Shown: one piece after another, positions 1-6,984 of the stretch
Layout of the letters: every line of letters starts with the position of its first letter
Position numbering within the stretch: the stretch's first letter is position 1
Origin: Candidatus Latescibacterota bacterium
GTDB lineage: Bacteria > Latescibacterota > UBA2968 > UBA8231
NCBI GenBank assembly: GCA_003529325.1
Contig: DPVW01000030.1
Coordinates: 17,534-27,552, forward strand
DNA length: 10,019 nucleotides
Reading direction: 5' to 3'
Program-made: the position numbers and the translations under genes
Notes under the pieces: model-generated
The model's database searches: none
What the model saw: the letters and a program-made list of their open reading frames with translations, nothing else
What the model was told of the DNA's origin: nothing

Positions 1-1
1 G

Positions 2-226
2 CTCTCCGATGAAGTCTCCGACGCCTTCTGGGTGCCCGTCGCCCACCTCGTCGATGCCAACCGCCAGTGCGAGCATCACCAGCGCGGGCAGGCGGAGGTC
101 CACCGCTACCCGGCCGTCGATCTGTTCGGCCCGGAGAAACCTCTGCTCTGGGGGGTCACCTACTTCTTTCTCTGTGAGTTGCTGGGTGAAGTGGGGCACG
201 AATTGCCCCTGTCATCACCGGCCTGA
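2..226 (+). CDS. Nudix hydrolase, CoA-pyrophosphatase type (3' end only)
   Basis: Only the last 74 codons lie in the window; the start and the catalytic Nudix box are upstream. The visible part reads EVSDAFWVPVAHL, then RYPAVDL, then LLWGVTYFFL, and stops at TGA 224-226. An 'E-V-x-x-A-F-W-V-P' strand, a 'Y-P-x-x-D' segment and a late 'W-G-x-T-Y-x-F-L' helix match the C-terminal half of NudL/CoAse-like Nudix hydrolases, which cleave the pyrophosphate of coenzyme A and related nucleotides in the cytoplasm. The catalytic REx2EExGU motif cannot be checked, so substrate is inferred from the tail alone. A methionine at 32 starts a shorter in-frame reading, but homology-like sequence continues upstream of it, so it is not the start. 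The next gene begins 33 nt downstream on the same strand and could be co-transcribed. Confidence 0.75.
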   Translation, partial: LSDEVSDAFWVPVAHLVDANRQCEHHQRGQAEVHRYPAVDLFGPEKPLLWGVTYFFLCELLGEVGHELPLSSPA

Positions 227-259
227 CTCTACCCTCTCAACCGACCCGAGATCCAGACC

Positions 260-1639
260 ATGTCCGAACCCATCTCCCTTGGTGGTCGACGCGAGCTGTT
301 CATCGACAACTTTCTCCTGGAACGCCTCGATGGCACGCGGCAGCATCTGCATGCACCGGAGCGTCGAGGTTATGTTCTCCAGGTCCAACCACCACACGAG
401 AATGCCTGTACCGCCTGCTATAATCTGATCGATGACCGGGACGGCGGGCTGCTGCTCTACTATCGCGGTTTCTACCCCATCGGCAGCGACTACGCCGACC
501 ATCACCAGGAGCAGACCTGCAACGTTGCGCTCAGCTCCGATGGTGTGCACTTCGACCGTCCTCGTCTGCAGCGGTTCCCTCAGGACCCGGAGGGCAAACC
601 TGGGATTGCGCCAAATACGATCTGGCACGGCTACGAAGCGCATAATTTCTGCGTCTTTCTCGACGGCAATCCTGAGGCTGACCCGGCGGCGCGCTTCAAG
701 GCGGTGGGAGGGGGTGCGAAGAATCGGCTATTCGGCTTTCGCTCAGCCGACGGCATCCACTGGGAACGTCTGCAACAGGACCCTCTCGATGTGGAGGGCG
801 CCTTCGATTCGGTCAATGTGCCCTTGTGGGATCCCGCCGCCGGCTGCTACAGACTGTTCAGCCGCTATTTCGATGTCGTCGACGACACGCGTGTACGGGC
901 GATCCAGAGTTGTACCTCCGAGGATTTCATCCACTGGACAAAACCGGTTCCCCACGTCTACGACGAGGGTGTCCCGCAGGAGCAGTTTTATACCAACGCC
1001 ACAGTCCCCTGCCCGGGGGCCGAGCATCTGTTGTTGTCCTTCCCCATGCGCTTTCTCCCGGACCGCACCCTCGACACGGAGGGCATGGATTATCCCGGCG
1101 ACGGCCTCTCCGATGCGGTCTTTATGAGCAGTCGCGACGGCGTGCACTGGGACCGCACTTTCCGCCATGCCTGGCTGCGTCCGGGTCGCGACCAGCGCAA
1201 CTGGACGCACCGCAACCAGACGCCGGCGGTGGGCATCATCGACACCGGTGAAGGCGAATGGTCGATGTACATCTCCGAGCACTATGGCTGGAGTGACAAC
1301 CGCCTGCGGCGGGTTACGGTTCGTCCCTGGGGTTTTGCCTCGCTTTTCGCCGAGGTCCGCGGCGAGGCGCTGACCAGACCTTTCACCTTCGCCGGCAGTC
1401 GGTTGTTGCTCAACTATGCGACCTCGGCGGCGGGTTCCGTGCAGGTCGAATTGCAGGAGGCGGAGGGCACGCCGATTCCCGGTTTCACCCTCGACACATC
1501 GCAGCCCCTGTTCGGCGACCAGATCGAGCATGCCGCCCGCTGGCGGGATGGTTCGGATCTATCGAGTCTGCAGGGCCGAGCGATACGACTACGATTTCTG
1601 CTGCAGGATGCCGACCTGTTCTCCCTGCGTTTTGCCTGA
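260..1639 (+). CDS. Glycosyl hydrolase-like five-bladed beta-propeller protein with C-terminal beta-sandwich
   Basis: This 459-residue protein has no signal peptide or membrane segment, so it is predicted cytoplasmic. The N-terminus carries RRELFIDNFLLE (residues 10-21), typical of a family of GH32/GH43-like proteins common in Planctomycetota and related marine bacteria. Four similar blade motifs recur: SSDGVHFDRP (92-101), RSADGIHWER (161-170), TSEDFIHWTK (219-228) and SSRDGVHWDR (290-299). They are spaced as in a beta-propeller. From about residue 370 to the end there is a beta-sandwich segment with GSRLLLNY, GSVQVELQ, PGFTLD and an RLRFLLQDADLFSLRF-type ending, the usual tail of this family. 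A catalytic acid triad cannot be assigned from sequence alone, so activity and substrate are open; relatives are usually annotated only as hypothetical or GH32 N-terminal-like. The ATG at 260 is used because the family N-terminus begins right after it; the ribosome binding site is weak. SfsA follows 12 nt later. Confidence 0.8.
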   Translation: MSEPISLGGRRELFIDNFLLERLDGTRQHLHAPERRGYVLQVQPPHENACTACYNLIDDRDGGLLLYYRGFYPIGSDYADHHQEQTCNVALSSDGVHFDRPRLQRFPQDPEGKPGIAPNTIWHGYEAHNFCVFLDGNPEADPAARFKAVGGGAKNRLFGFRSADGIHWERLQQDPLDVEGAFDSVNVPLWDPAAGCYRLFSRYFDVVDDTRVRAIQSCTSEDFIHWTKPVPHVYDEGVPQEQFYTNATVPCPGAEHLLLSFPMRFLPDRTLDTEGMDYPGDGLSDAVFMSSRDGVHWDRTFRHAWLRPGRDQRNWTHRNQTPAVGIIDTGEGEWSMYISEHYGWSDNRLRRVTVRPWGFASLFAEVRGEALTRPFTFAGSRLLLNYATSAAGSVQVELQEAEGTPIPGFTLDTSQPLFGDQIEHAARWRDGSDLSSLQGRAIRLRFLLQDADLFSLRFA

Positions 1640-1651
1640 AACCCACAGGAC

Positions 1652-2809
1652 ATGAGCCAGGACTTCCGCCCGTTGGGCAACGCCCGCCTGCGACGCGCCC
1701 GTTTCATAGGCCGCCCAAATCGTTTTCTGATACTTGGCCGTCTGCGTTCCGGTGAACTGATCGAGGCCTTCCTACCGAACCCGGGGCGCATGGACGAGAT
1801 GCTCTTTCCGGACACGGAGCTGACAGTCGTGCGGGCCACGCCGAGCGCCACGCGCCGCACCGAATGGACCTGCGTCGGCCTCGAGCGTGAGGGTGAACCG
1901 ATTCTGCTCGACACACACCGCACCAACGCCGTCGCCAGGCACCTGATCGAAACTCGACGCATCCCGTCACTGAAGGGCTGGCGTATCGCCGGCGCCGAGG
2001 TCACCGTCGGCCACAGTCGCTTCGATTTTCTCCTGGAACGGGGTCGCCAGCGGCTGTGGCTCGAGGTGAAATCGTGCACCCTCTTCGGCAATGGCAGCGC
2101 CATGTTCCCCGACGCCGTCACCGAGCGCGGTCGGCGTCACTTGGAGGAATTGGCCCACCTCCGGCAGTCGGGAGCGGCCCGCCCCGTCGTGCTCTTCGTC
2201 GTGCATTCTCTGCGCCCACGATGGTTCCTGCCCGACTACCACACCGACCTGGCCTTCAGCCACACATTTCTCGACGTCCGCCCCGATGTGCGGGTGCTGC
2301 CCGTGGCTGTCGGCTGGACCCGCCAACTGTCACTGCGACAGGAGACCCGCCTGTTGCCCATTCCCTGGGCCCACCTGCGACGAGAAGCCAAGGATCGGGG
2401 TGCTTATGTGTTGCTGCTACGTCTGCCGGAAGCACGCCAACTGAAGATCGGTCGACTCGGTGAATTCCACCTGGCCGCCGGCTGGTATCTCTACATCGGT
2501 TCAGCCATGGGCGGCCTCGATGCCCGTTTGCGGCGCCACGTGCGACGCCGCAAACGTCTGCACTGGCATATCGACTACCTGCACCAGGCTGCCGTCGAGG
2601 TCGTACCCCTGCCGATCCGCTCCTCCAAACGGCAGGAGTGTGAACTTGCTGCCGATGTGGCCGGCCTCTATGGGCTGGCCGTCTGCCGCTTCGGAGCCTC
2701 CGACTGTACGTGCCCTGGGCATCTCTTCCATAGCGGCGCCAGTTCGCCACTGGACGACCCGGCATTCCATTCATTGTTGCATCGATATCGCATGCCGATC
2801 CCAGTGTAG
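1652..2809 (+). CDS. sfsA: DNA/RNA nuclease SfsA fused to a C-terminal GIY-YIG (DUF123) domain
   Basis: The 385-residue protein contains two nuclease-type modules. Residues about 1-235 are a full SfsA: LPNPGRMDEML (41-51), LDTHRTNAVA (86-95), and the PD-(D/E)XK-like active site with D125 in RFDFLLE and E138/K140 in LEVKS, followed by FPDAVTERGRRHL (152-164) and VVLFVVH. SfsA proteins bind DNA and carry this nuclease fold; the old name refers to sugar fermentation stimulation. Residues about 248-365 form a DUF123/GIY-YIG-like domain: G250-A-Y, the partner strand WYLYIGSA (278-285), LHWHIDYL (303-310), QECELA (328-333) and a DCTCPGHLF end (351-359). Stand-alone SfsA is about 230-240 residues, so the extra ~140 residues are a genuine second domain. 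The reading frame is open throughout, so this is a real fusion, not an artefact of joining. An AGGA lies only 1 nt before the ATG, a poor ribosome site; coupling to the gene 12 nt upstream may help. Confidence 0.9.
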   Translation: MSQDFRPLGNARLRRARFIGRPNRFLILGRLRSGELIEAFLPNPGRMDEMLFPDTELTVVRATPSATRRTEWTCVGLEREGEPILLDTHRTNAVARHLIETRRIPSLKGWRIAGAEVTVGHSRFDFLLERGRQRLWLEVKSCTLFGNGSAMFPDAVTERGRRHLEELAHLRQSGAARPVVLFVVHSLRPRWFLPDYHTDLAFSHTFLDVRPDVRVLPVAVGWTRQLSLRQETRLLPIPWAHLRREAKDRGAYVLLLRLPEARQLKIGRLGEFHLAAGWYLYIGSAMGGLDARLRRHVRRRKRLHWHIDYLHQAAVEVVPLPIRSSKRQECELAADVAGLYGLAVCRFGASDCTCPGHLFHSGASSPLDDPAFHSLLHRYRMPIPV

Positions 2810-2835
2810 ACGCTGATCGAGCCGCCGAGTATACT
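2807..2835 (+). promoter_or_regulatory. Candidate sigma-70-type promoter (TAGACG - 17 nt - TATACT)
   Basis: A TATACT hexamer at 2830-2835 (5 of 6 matches to TATAAT) is preceded, at exactly 17 nt, by TAGACG at 2807-2812 (4 of 6 to TTGACA). The -35 element overlaps the sfsA stop codon. Transcription would begin near 2842, just before the GTG at 2845. It would serve the broken small gene at 2845-3392 and perhaps the SDR unit beyond. This is pattern-based only. Confidence 0.35.
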
Positions 2836-2844
2836 GGTGCGACC

Positions 2845-3392
2845 GTGAATCACGACCCTGCCACAGATGGACTGGCTCGTGTCCAGTCCGAGAGCCATAT
2901 CCCCGTCGGCACCTGGCGCCAATGGTGCGATCGGCTCAACATGGAGCCCGCTCTATGTCGGCAGTATGACGCTGTTGGCCGGGGTCGTCGTCGATCTGAC
3001 GCTGCCAAAAATGATCGAGATTCTCAGCGCCGGGAAAGGAACGCTCGAAGATCTGACCCGTCTCGGACACCACAGCATGGGCGATGACCCCCGAGGCCCC
3101 GACGTGGGGGAGGCCCTGGACGCCGGCCTGGAACTTCTCAGAGCGGAGGTGCTCGAGTCATCGACCGAGGACGACGCCCCTGGACCCTCGGATCCGGAGG
3201 AACTGGAGGCCGGACACCGAGGCGCAGCAGGGGCCGGAGGCACAGCAGGACCCCGAGGAGCAACAGGATTCCACCGAGGAGGATCCCCCCGCAGCACCAC
3301 CAACGCCGCAACAGGCCTATATAAAGATTCTCCGCGGCGCCCTGACAGTCGTCTACGCCGATGACAGCTTGCCCGATCCGAACGCTGAGTAA
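2845..3392 (+). pseudogene. Unrecognised small gene, apparently frameshifted
   Basis: No single frame in this stretch gives a convincing protein, but three segments in successive frames do. From GTG 2845 the first segment has protein-like composition (HIPVGTWRQWCDRLNMEP) up to about 2950. A second frame takes over around 2950-2966, with MTLLAGVVVDLTLPKMIEIL from ATG 2966 and GC-rich third positions until about 3211. From about 3213 a third frame continues through an acidic Q/E/P-rich repeat to AYIKILRGALTVVYADD and TAA 3390-3392. Each junction is a +1 step, as if one nucleotide had been inserted. The 2/3 junction is the better supported, because the tandem repeat varies mostly at third positions of the third frame. 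The first segment may not be coding, in which case the start would be 2867 or 2966; neither has a clear ribosome site. No family is recognised. It could be a decaying gene, an assembly error or, less likely, a recoding site. Confidence 0.4.
3219..3272 (+). repeat. Three degenerate 18-nt tandem repeats coding an E-x-Q-Q motif
   Basis: Three consecutive 18-nt units (3219-3236, 3237-3254, 3255-3272) encode EAQQGP, EAQQDP and EEQQDS in the frame that ends at 3392. Several differences fall at third codon positions (GCG/GCA, CAG/CAA, GAC/GAT), which suggests selection on the protein in that frame. The units lie just downstream of the probable frame change near 3212 in the broken small gene and would form an acidic, flexible linker. 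Confidence 0.55.
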
Positions 3393-3415
3393 AGTTTGAC
3401 AACCATCACACAGTT

Positions 3416-3422
3416 GAGGGAG
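3416..3422 (+). promoter_or_regulatory. Shine-Dalgarno site fixing the TTG start of the SDR gene
   Basis: GAGGGAG ends 5 nt before the TTG at 3428. There is no ATG or GTG between the preceding in-frame stop (TGA in the leader, near 3397) and the glycine-rich dinucleotide-binding motif, so this site supports a TTG start and explains the otherwise missing ATG. Confidence 0.7.
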
Positions 3423-3427
3423 CTATC

Positions 3428-4183
3428 TTGATCGACCTGTCCGGAAAGGTGGCCCTCATCACGGGGGCGTCGCGTGGCATTGGCCGTGGCTGCGCCGAGC
3501 AGATGGCGCAGTGCGGGGCGGATGTGGCCATCAACTACCGTTCCCATCCTGACGAAGCCGACGAAGTGGCCGACGTGGTGCGCTCCCTGGGTGGGCGGGC
3601 AGCCACCTTCGGTGCCGACGTCTCCGACCGCACTGCCGTCGACGCCATGGTGGCCGGCGCCGCACAACAACTGGGCCGCGTCGATATCGTCGTCGCCAAC
3701 GCCTACTACTCCAAGCGTCAACCTTTTCTCGAACTCGATGTCGAGGGCGTACGCCGGACACTCGACGTAACACTCATGGGTGCCTTCCACGTCGCCCAGG
3801 CAGGTGCCCGACAGATGGTGCAGCAAGGGGGAGGGGGCAGCATCCTGTTCATCAGTTCCGTGCTCTCCTTCATGCCATTTGCCACCTCCATGCCATACAA
3901 CGCCGCCAAAGCGGGCATGAACCACATGGCCAATACGATTGCCGCCGAAATGGCCGAACACCGCGTTCGGGTCAACGTCATCCAGCCAGGCTGGACGGAC
4001 ACACCCGGCGAACGTCAATTCACGACGGAAGAGCAGATGCGCGAGGGCGCCAAAAATCTGCCGTGGAAACGGCTGGGCACAGCCGAAGACCTCGGCAAGG
4101 CGGCGGCCTTTCTGGCTTCTGATGACGCCGACTACATCACAGGCGCCACCTTGAAGGTAGATGGTGGCATGACGCTGCAATGA
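3428..4183 (+). CDS. SDR-family NAD(P)-dependent oxidoreductase
   Basis: This 251-residue classical short-chain dehydrogenase/reductase would be a soluble Rossmann-fold enzyme that oxidises an alcohol or reduces a carbonyl. The cofactor motif TGASRGIG is at residues 12-19, D64 sits in GADVSD (adenine-ring contact), catalytic serine is S143/S144 in FISS, and the active-site pair is Y157/K161 in YNAAK. PGWTDTPGE (187-195) and the VDGGMTLQ end are typical of the fabG/glucose-dehydrogenase-like branch. Two sites depart from consensus: the usual NNAG is ANAY (90-93), and the tetrad Asn of 'VN' is T115 in DVTLMG. Arg/Tyr after the second strand (NYRSH) would suit NADP(H), but that is weak evidence. 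Translation starts at TTG 3428 behind a good Shine-Dalgarno site. The stop overlaps the sulfatase start by ATGA, so the two are probably translationally coupled. Substrate is unknown. Confidence 0.92.
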   Translation: MIDLSGKVALITGASRGIGRGCAEQMAQCGADVAINYRSHPDEADEVADVVRSLGGRAATFGADVSDRTAVDAMVAGAAQQLGRVDIVVANAYYSKRQPFLELDVEGVRRTLDVTLMGAFHVAQAGARQMVQQGGGGSILFISSVLSFMPFATSMPYNAAKAGMNHMANTIAAEMAEHRVRVNVIQPGWTDTPGERQFTTEEQMREGAKNLPWKRLGTAEDLGKAAAFLASDDADYITGATLKVDGGMTLQ

Positions 4184-5622
4184 CGACGACCACTGACCGA
4201 CCCCATATCATTTTTATCATCACCGATCAACAACGCTTCGACACGATCAACGCGCTCGGCGCCGGTCACGTCGACACGCCGAACATCGATCGCCTGGTGC
4301 GTGAGGGTGTCACCTTCACGGGGTGTCATGTCACCGCCGCCTCCTGCGCCCCGTCCAGGGCCAGCCTGTTCACCGGCTACTATCCGCATACCACGGGCAT
4401 CCTGAAAAATGCCGACGCCTGGAACCACTCCTGGATCGAGCAACTGCGCGACAGCGGCTATCGCACGATCAACGTCGGCAAGATGCACTCCTACCCTTAT
4501 CACACCCCCCTCGGCTTCGAGGAACGTTACGTCGTCGAAAACAAGGATCGCTACCTCGAAGAACGCTACTACTTCGACGAGTGGGACAAGGCCTTGCGGG
4601 CTCGCGGGATCGTCAAACAGCAGCGCGAATTCTATCGCCAGCGGCCCGACTATGACGAGTCTCTCGGCGCCTTTACCTGGGACCTGCCCGCCGACACCCA
4701 TCCCGACAACTTCGTCGGTGACATGGCGACGCACTGGATCCGGACGAAACCACGCGACGAGGAACGGCCCCTCTTTCTCCAGATCGGTTTCCCGGGGCCC
4801 CATCCGCCCTACGACCCGACACCGGAGATGGCGCACAAATACATGCAGCGTGAGTTGCCATTGCAGCCGGTGACGGCCGACGAACTGGCCGCGCAACCGG
4901 CGCCATACAAAGCCATGCGCCAGCACAACACCGAAGTCGACCACGATAGCGTCGTACACATGCTGGAACCGACACAGGCCCAGCGCCACCGTCAGCGCGC
5001 CTACTACCTGGCCAATGTGGAAATGATCGACACGAAGGTCGGAGAAATCATGCAGGCCCTGCAGGAGAAGGGGTATCTCGACAATGCCGTCGTCCTCTTC
5101 ACTTCCGACCACGGCGATTGCCTCACCGACCACGGCCACAGCCAGAAGTGGACGATGTACGACACGATCACGCGCATGCCGATGATCGCCTGGTCACCGG
5201 AGAGATTTGCCGGAGACCGGCGCATCGATGGTCTGTGTCAGCAGATGGACATCGGCCCGGCCCTGCTGGAACTGGCCGGTCTGGAACCGGCGGCGACGAT
5301 GGAAGCCCGCTCCCTGTTGCCGGCGTTACGGGGAGATGACTGGCAACCCCGCGAGTATGTCTTTGCCGAACATGGCCGCGACGGCATCTTGCAAGAGACC
5401 GAATTCATGACCATGGTGCGCAGTTCCGACTGGAAGCTGGTGCACTTCGTGGACTCTGCGGAAGGCCAATTGTTCGATCTGAGAAGCGATCCGGAAGAGA
5501 TCTTCAATCTGTGGGATGATGCCGAGCACGAGCTGCAGAAGCGTGAACTGCTGGACGTGCTGCGCGACTGGCGCATCGCCAGCGATGTGCACACGGCAGG
5601 CTGGGGTGCCGCCTGGCGGTGA
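4180..5622 (+). CDS. Type I sulfatase (formylglycine-dependent, Cys type)
   Basis: This 480-residue member of the alkaline phosphatase superfamily hydrolyses sulfate esters (relatives can also act on phosphonate monoesters). The modification signature is C56-A-P-S-R60, followed by ASLFTGYYPH. The cysteine must become formylglycine through a formylglycine-generating enzyme or an anaerobic radical-SAM maturase; neither is in the window. Other active-site elements are visible: TDQQR at 15-19 (metal Asp, with Gln where many sulfatases have a second Asp, as in choline-sulfatase/phosphonate monoester hydrolase-like members), GKMHS (100-104), FPGPHPPYDP (204-213, His208), TSDHGD (308-313, D310/H311) and K324. 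No signal peptide is seen, so it is likely cytoplasmic, unlike many polysaccharide sulfatases, which fits a small sulfated substrate taken up by the cell. Length is normal for the family. The ATG overlaps the SDR stop by 4 nt. Confidence 0.93.
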   Translation: MTTTTDRPHIIFIITDQQRFDTINALGAGHVDTPNIDRLVREGVTFTGCHVTAASCAPSRASLFTGYYPHTTGILKNADAWNHSWIEQLRDSGYRTINVGKMHSYPYHTPLGFEERYVVENKDRYLEERYYFDEWDKALRARGIVKQQREFYRQRPDYDESLGAFTWDLPADTHPDNFVGDMATHWIRTKPRDEERPLFLQIGFPGPHPPYDPTPEMAHKYMQRELPLQPVTADELAAQPAPYKAMRQHNTEVDHDSVVHMLEPTQAQRHRQRAYYLANVEMIDTKVGEIMQALQEKGYLDNAVVLFTSDHGDCLTDHGHSQKWTMYDTITRMPMIAWSPERFAGDRRIDGLCQQMDIGPALLELAGLEPAATMEARSLLPALRGDDWQPREYVFAEHGRDGILQETEFMTMVRSSDWKLVHFVDSAEGQLFDLRSDPEEIFNLWDDAEHELQKRELLDVLRDWRIASDVHTAGWGAAWR

Positions 5623-5651
5623 CAAGGTCACTTACCAAACTCGAAGCGTCC

Positions 5652-6938
5652 ATGAAGCTTGGTGAGAAGATAGGGATCATCCAACAGTTTCTCGAAAGTC
5701 ACCAGTTTGCTGACAATGGTATCGCCTACTCCATGTTGCGGGACTGTGGGGATGAGTTCCGTCCATGGCAACCTGAAGATCTGGAAGGAAAGTCCCTGCG
5801 CCAGTTCAAATTCAAAGGCGGTAGAGAGCAGGATAGGATTGTCAGCGGGGCTGATTGGCTCAACAATGAGAACAGCACATACTTCAGCGGTTCTTGCCTA
5901 TTTGCTCAAGTGCGCTGCTATGAGGCCACAAGAAATCCCTCCGCTTTGGAGGAGTGCAAGCGCGCCCTTCGGAGCTTGAAGGGGATTTCTGCACTCCCCC
6001 CAGAAAGATCATTCGGCTGGCTCTGCAAACCATTTGGGATGATGGTGACTACCGAATCCAGTCCTGATCAGAACCTCGCAGCGGTGAGTGGTATGCGGGC
6101 CTATCTGCCCCATGCTGACGATGCCGACAGAGATTGGATCATCTCCATGATCTGCGCCATTGCTGGGTACTGGCATAGAATCGATTACCAACTTGACTTC
6201 GGCCACATCTTCTGGGATATGCGCAAGAGTCCGGGCCACATGAGAATAATGCAGGTCATCAATCAGGTTGCTTTTGAACTTGAGGGCGATTCCCACTACA
6301 GCGAAGTTGCCGCAGGGCTGGCAGCAGAATATGGTGAGATATCTTCGGGTGAGAGCAGCCAGTTTGACCTGATGCAGAGGCTCAACCCTGCCATCTTCTC
6401 AAATTGGACCACAACCAGCGAAGCTGCATCGGCGGGGTTGCTCTTTGTCCTCCACTGTGGCCGGCTTCTGATTGATCTCGCTCCGGAGAATCGCAAAACT
6501 CTACTTGCAGCAATGGAGAGAGCGCTTCTTCATGGACTCATCGGCTTCGATGAGAGCACTCATATGCACCGCTACTACCAACAAGTGAGAAAAGACGCCG
6601 ATGGGCTGCATTGGCGGCCCCTTCCCGAAGATTTCGATGAACCGATCCGTACTGGTGTCCCCTTTTTCGAGGCATCACGAGATCTGTTCTATCTCGATCC
6701 CACTTCTCGATTCCCCGCGGCATACTCCATTTATCTGACATGTGGCGGCGATCCGAACAGCCACTATGAAGGAATTTGGAAGACGATCATGGGGGAGTTG
6801 GACTTTTCCCGTTTGCACTGGTTCATCGCGGGCAATGAGATTGACCTGAGCCGAGACTACCTCTTTTCAGGGATCACATCAGAATTGTCCAACTATCTTG
6901 TGGCCTACTGGTTAGGAAAATCCCAAGGCCTTTGCTAG
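5652..6938 (+). CDS. Uncharacterised protein, possible alpha/alpha-toroid; third gene of the sulfatase unit
   Basis: I do not recognise a named family. The protein is 428 residues from ATG 5652; a GTG at 5619, overlapping the sulfatase stop (GTGA), would add 11 residues. I prefer the ATG because the added stretch (MTRSLTKLEAS) looks unlike a folded start, but neither start has a strong ribosome site. No signal peptide or membrane span is evident. Early on there is an NGIAYSM segment. Amphipathic helical stretches follow, such as YFSGSCLFAQVRCYEAT, SALEECKRALRSL and SPDQNLAAVSGMRAY. That pattern, helices with small residues and aromatic/DQ patches, recalls (alpha/alpha)-barrel sugar-processing proteins such as lyases, unsaturated hydrolases and epimerases; this is inference from the pattern only. 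GC is in the low-to-mid 50s in sampled stretches against about 65% in the sulfatase, and codons such as GGG, TTT, AGA and ATA are commoner, which suggests a separate origin. Placement 29 nt after the sulfatase suggests a shared pathway. Confidence 0.75.
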   Translation: MKLGEKIGIIQQFLESHQFADNGIAYSMLRDCGDEFRPWQPEDLEGKSLRQFKFKGGREQDRIVSGADWLNNENSTYFSGSCLFAQVRCYEATRNPSALEECKRALRSLKGISALPPERSFGWLCKPFGMMVTTESSPDQNLAAVSGMRAYLPHADDADRDWIISMICAIAGYWHRIDYQLDFGHIFWDMRKSPGHMRIMQVINQVAFELEGDSHYSEVAAGLAAEYGEISSGESSQFDLMQRLNPAIFSNWTTTSEAASAGLLFVLHCGRLLIDLAPENRKTLLAAMERALLHGLIGFDESTHMHRYYQQVRKDADGLHWRPLPEDFDEPIRTGVPFFEASRDLFYLDPTSRFPAAYSIYLTCGGDPNSHYEGIWKTIMGELDFSRLHWFIAGNEIDLSRDYLFSGITSELSNYLVAYWLGKSQGLC

Positions 6939-6939
6939 C

Positions 6940-6984
6940 GGGTAGAGTGCTGCCTGACATTGGTGGCGGCCCGCCCAGCTACCC
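6940..6984. other. Nested inverted repeat between convergent genes, possible bidirectional terminator
   Basis: GGGTAG (6940-6945) pairs with CTACCC (6979-6984). Inside it GCTGCC (6949-6954) pairs with GGCGGC (6965-6970), allowing one G-U, across a 10-nt loop. The structure fills the 40 nt between two convergent stop codons, and its right arm includes the stop codon of the isomerase gene. No T-run follows on either strand, so it is not a canonical intrinsic terminator. Position is the main argument for it. Confidence 0.25.

Noticed and set aside
743..1531. 262-codon open frame on the minus strand opposite the glycosidase-like gene
   Set aside because: It is an antisense shadow of a clear coding gene, with no recognisable motif and no ribosome site.
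3396..3429. TTGACA at 3396-3401 with TATCTT at 3424-3429 as a promoter for the SDR gene
   Set aside because: The spacing is 22 nt, too long for a sigma-70 promoter, and the -10 element would overlap the start codon.
3353..4180. 275-codon open frame on the minus strand opposite the SDR gene
   Set aside because: The SDR motifs on the plus strand fix the coding strand; the antisense reading is rich in G, H and V with no domain pattern.
4132..5139. 335-codon open frame on the minus strand opposite the sulfatase
   Set aside because: It lies antisense to a well-supported sulfatase whose catalytic motifs are intact; high GC keeps the opposite frame open. Its composition (runs of V, G, D, R) matches no family.
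6961..6978. GC-rich palindrome GGCGGCCCGCC as a simple terminator hairpin
   Set aside because: The perfect palindrome leaves only a one-base centre, so the real stem would be about 3 bp, and no T-run follows on either strand.
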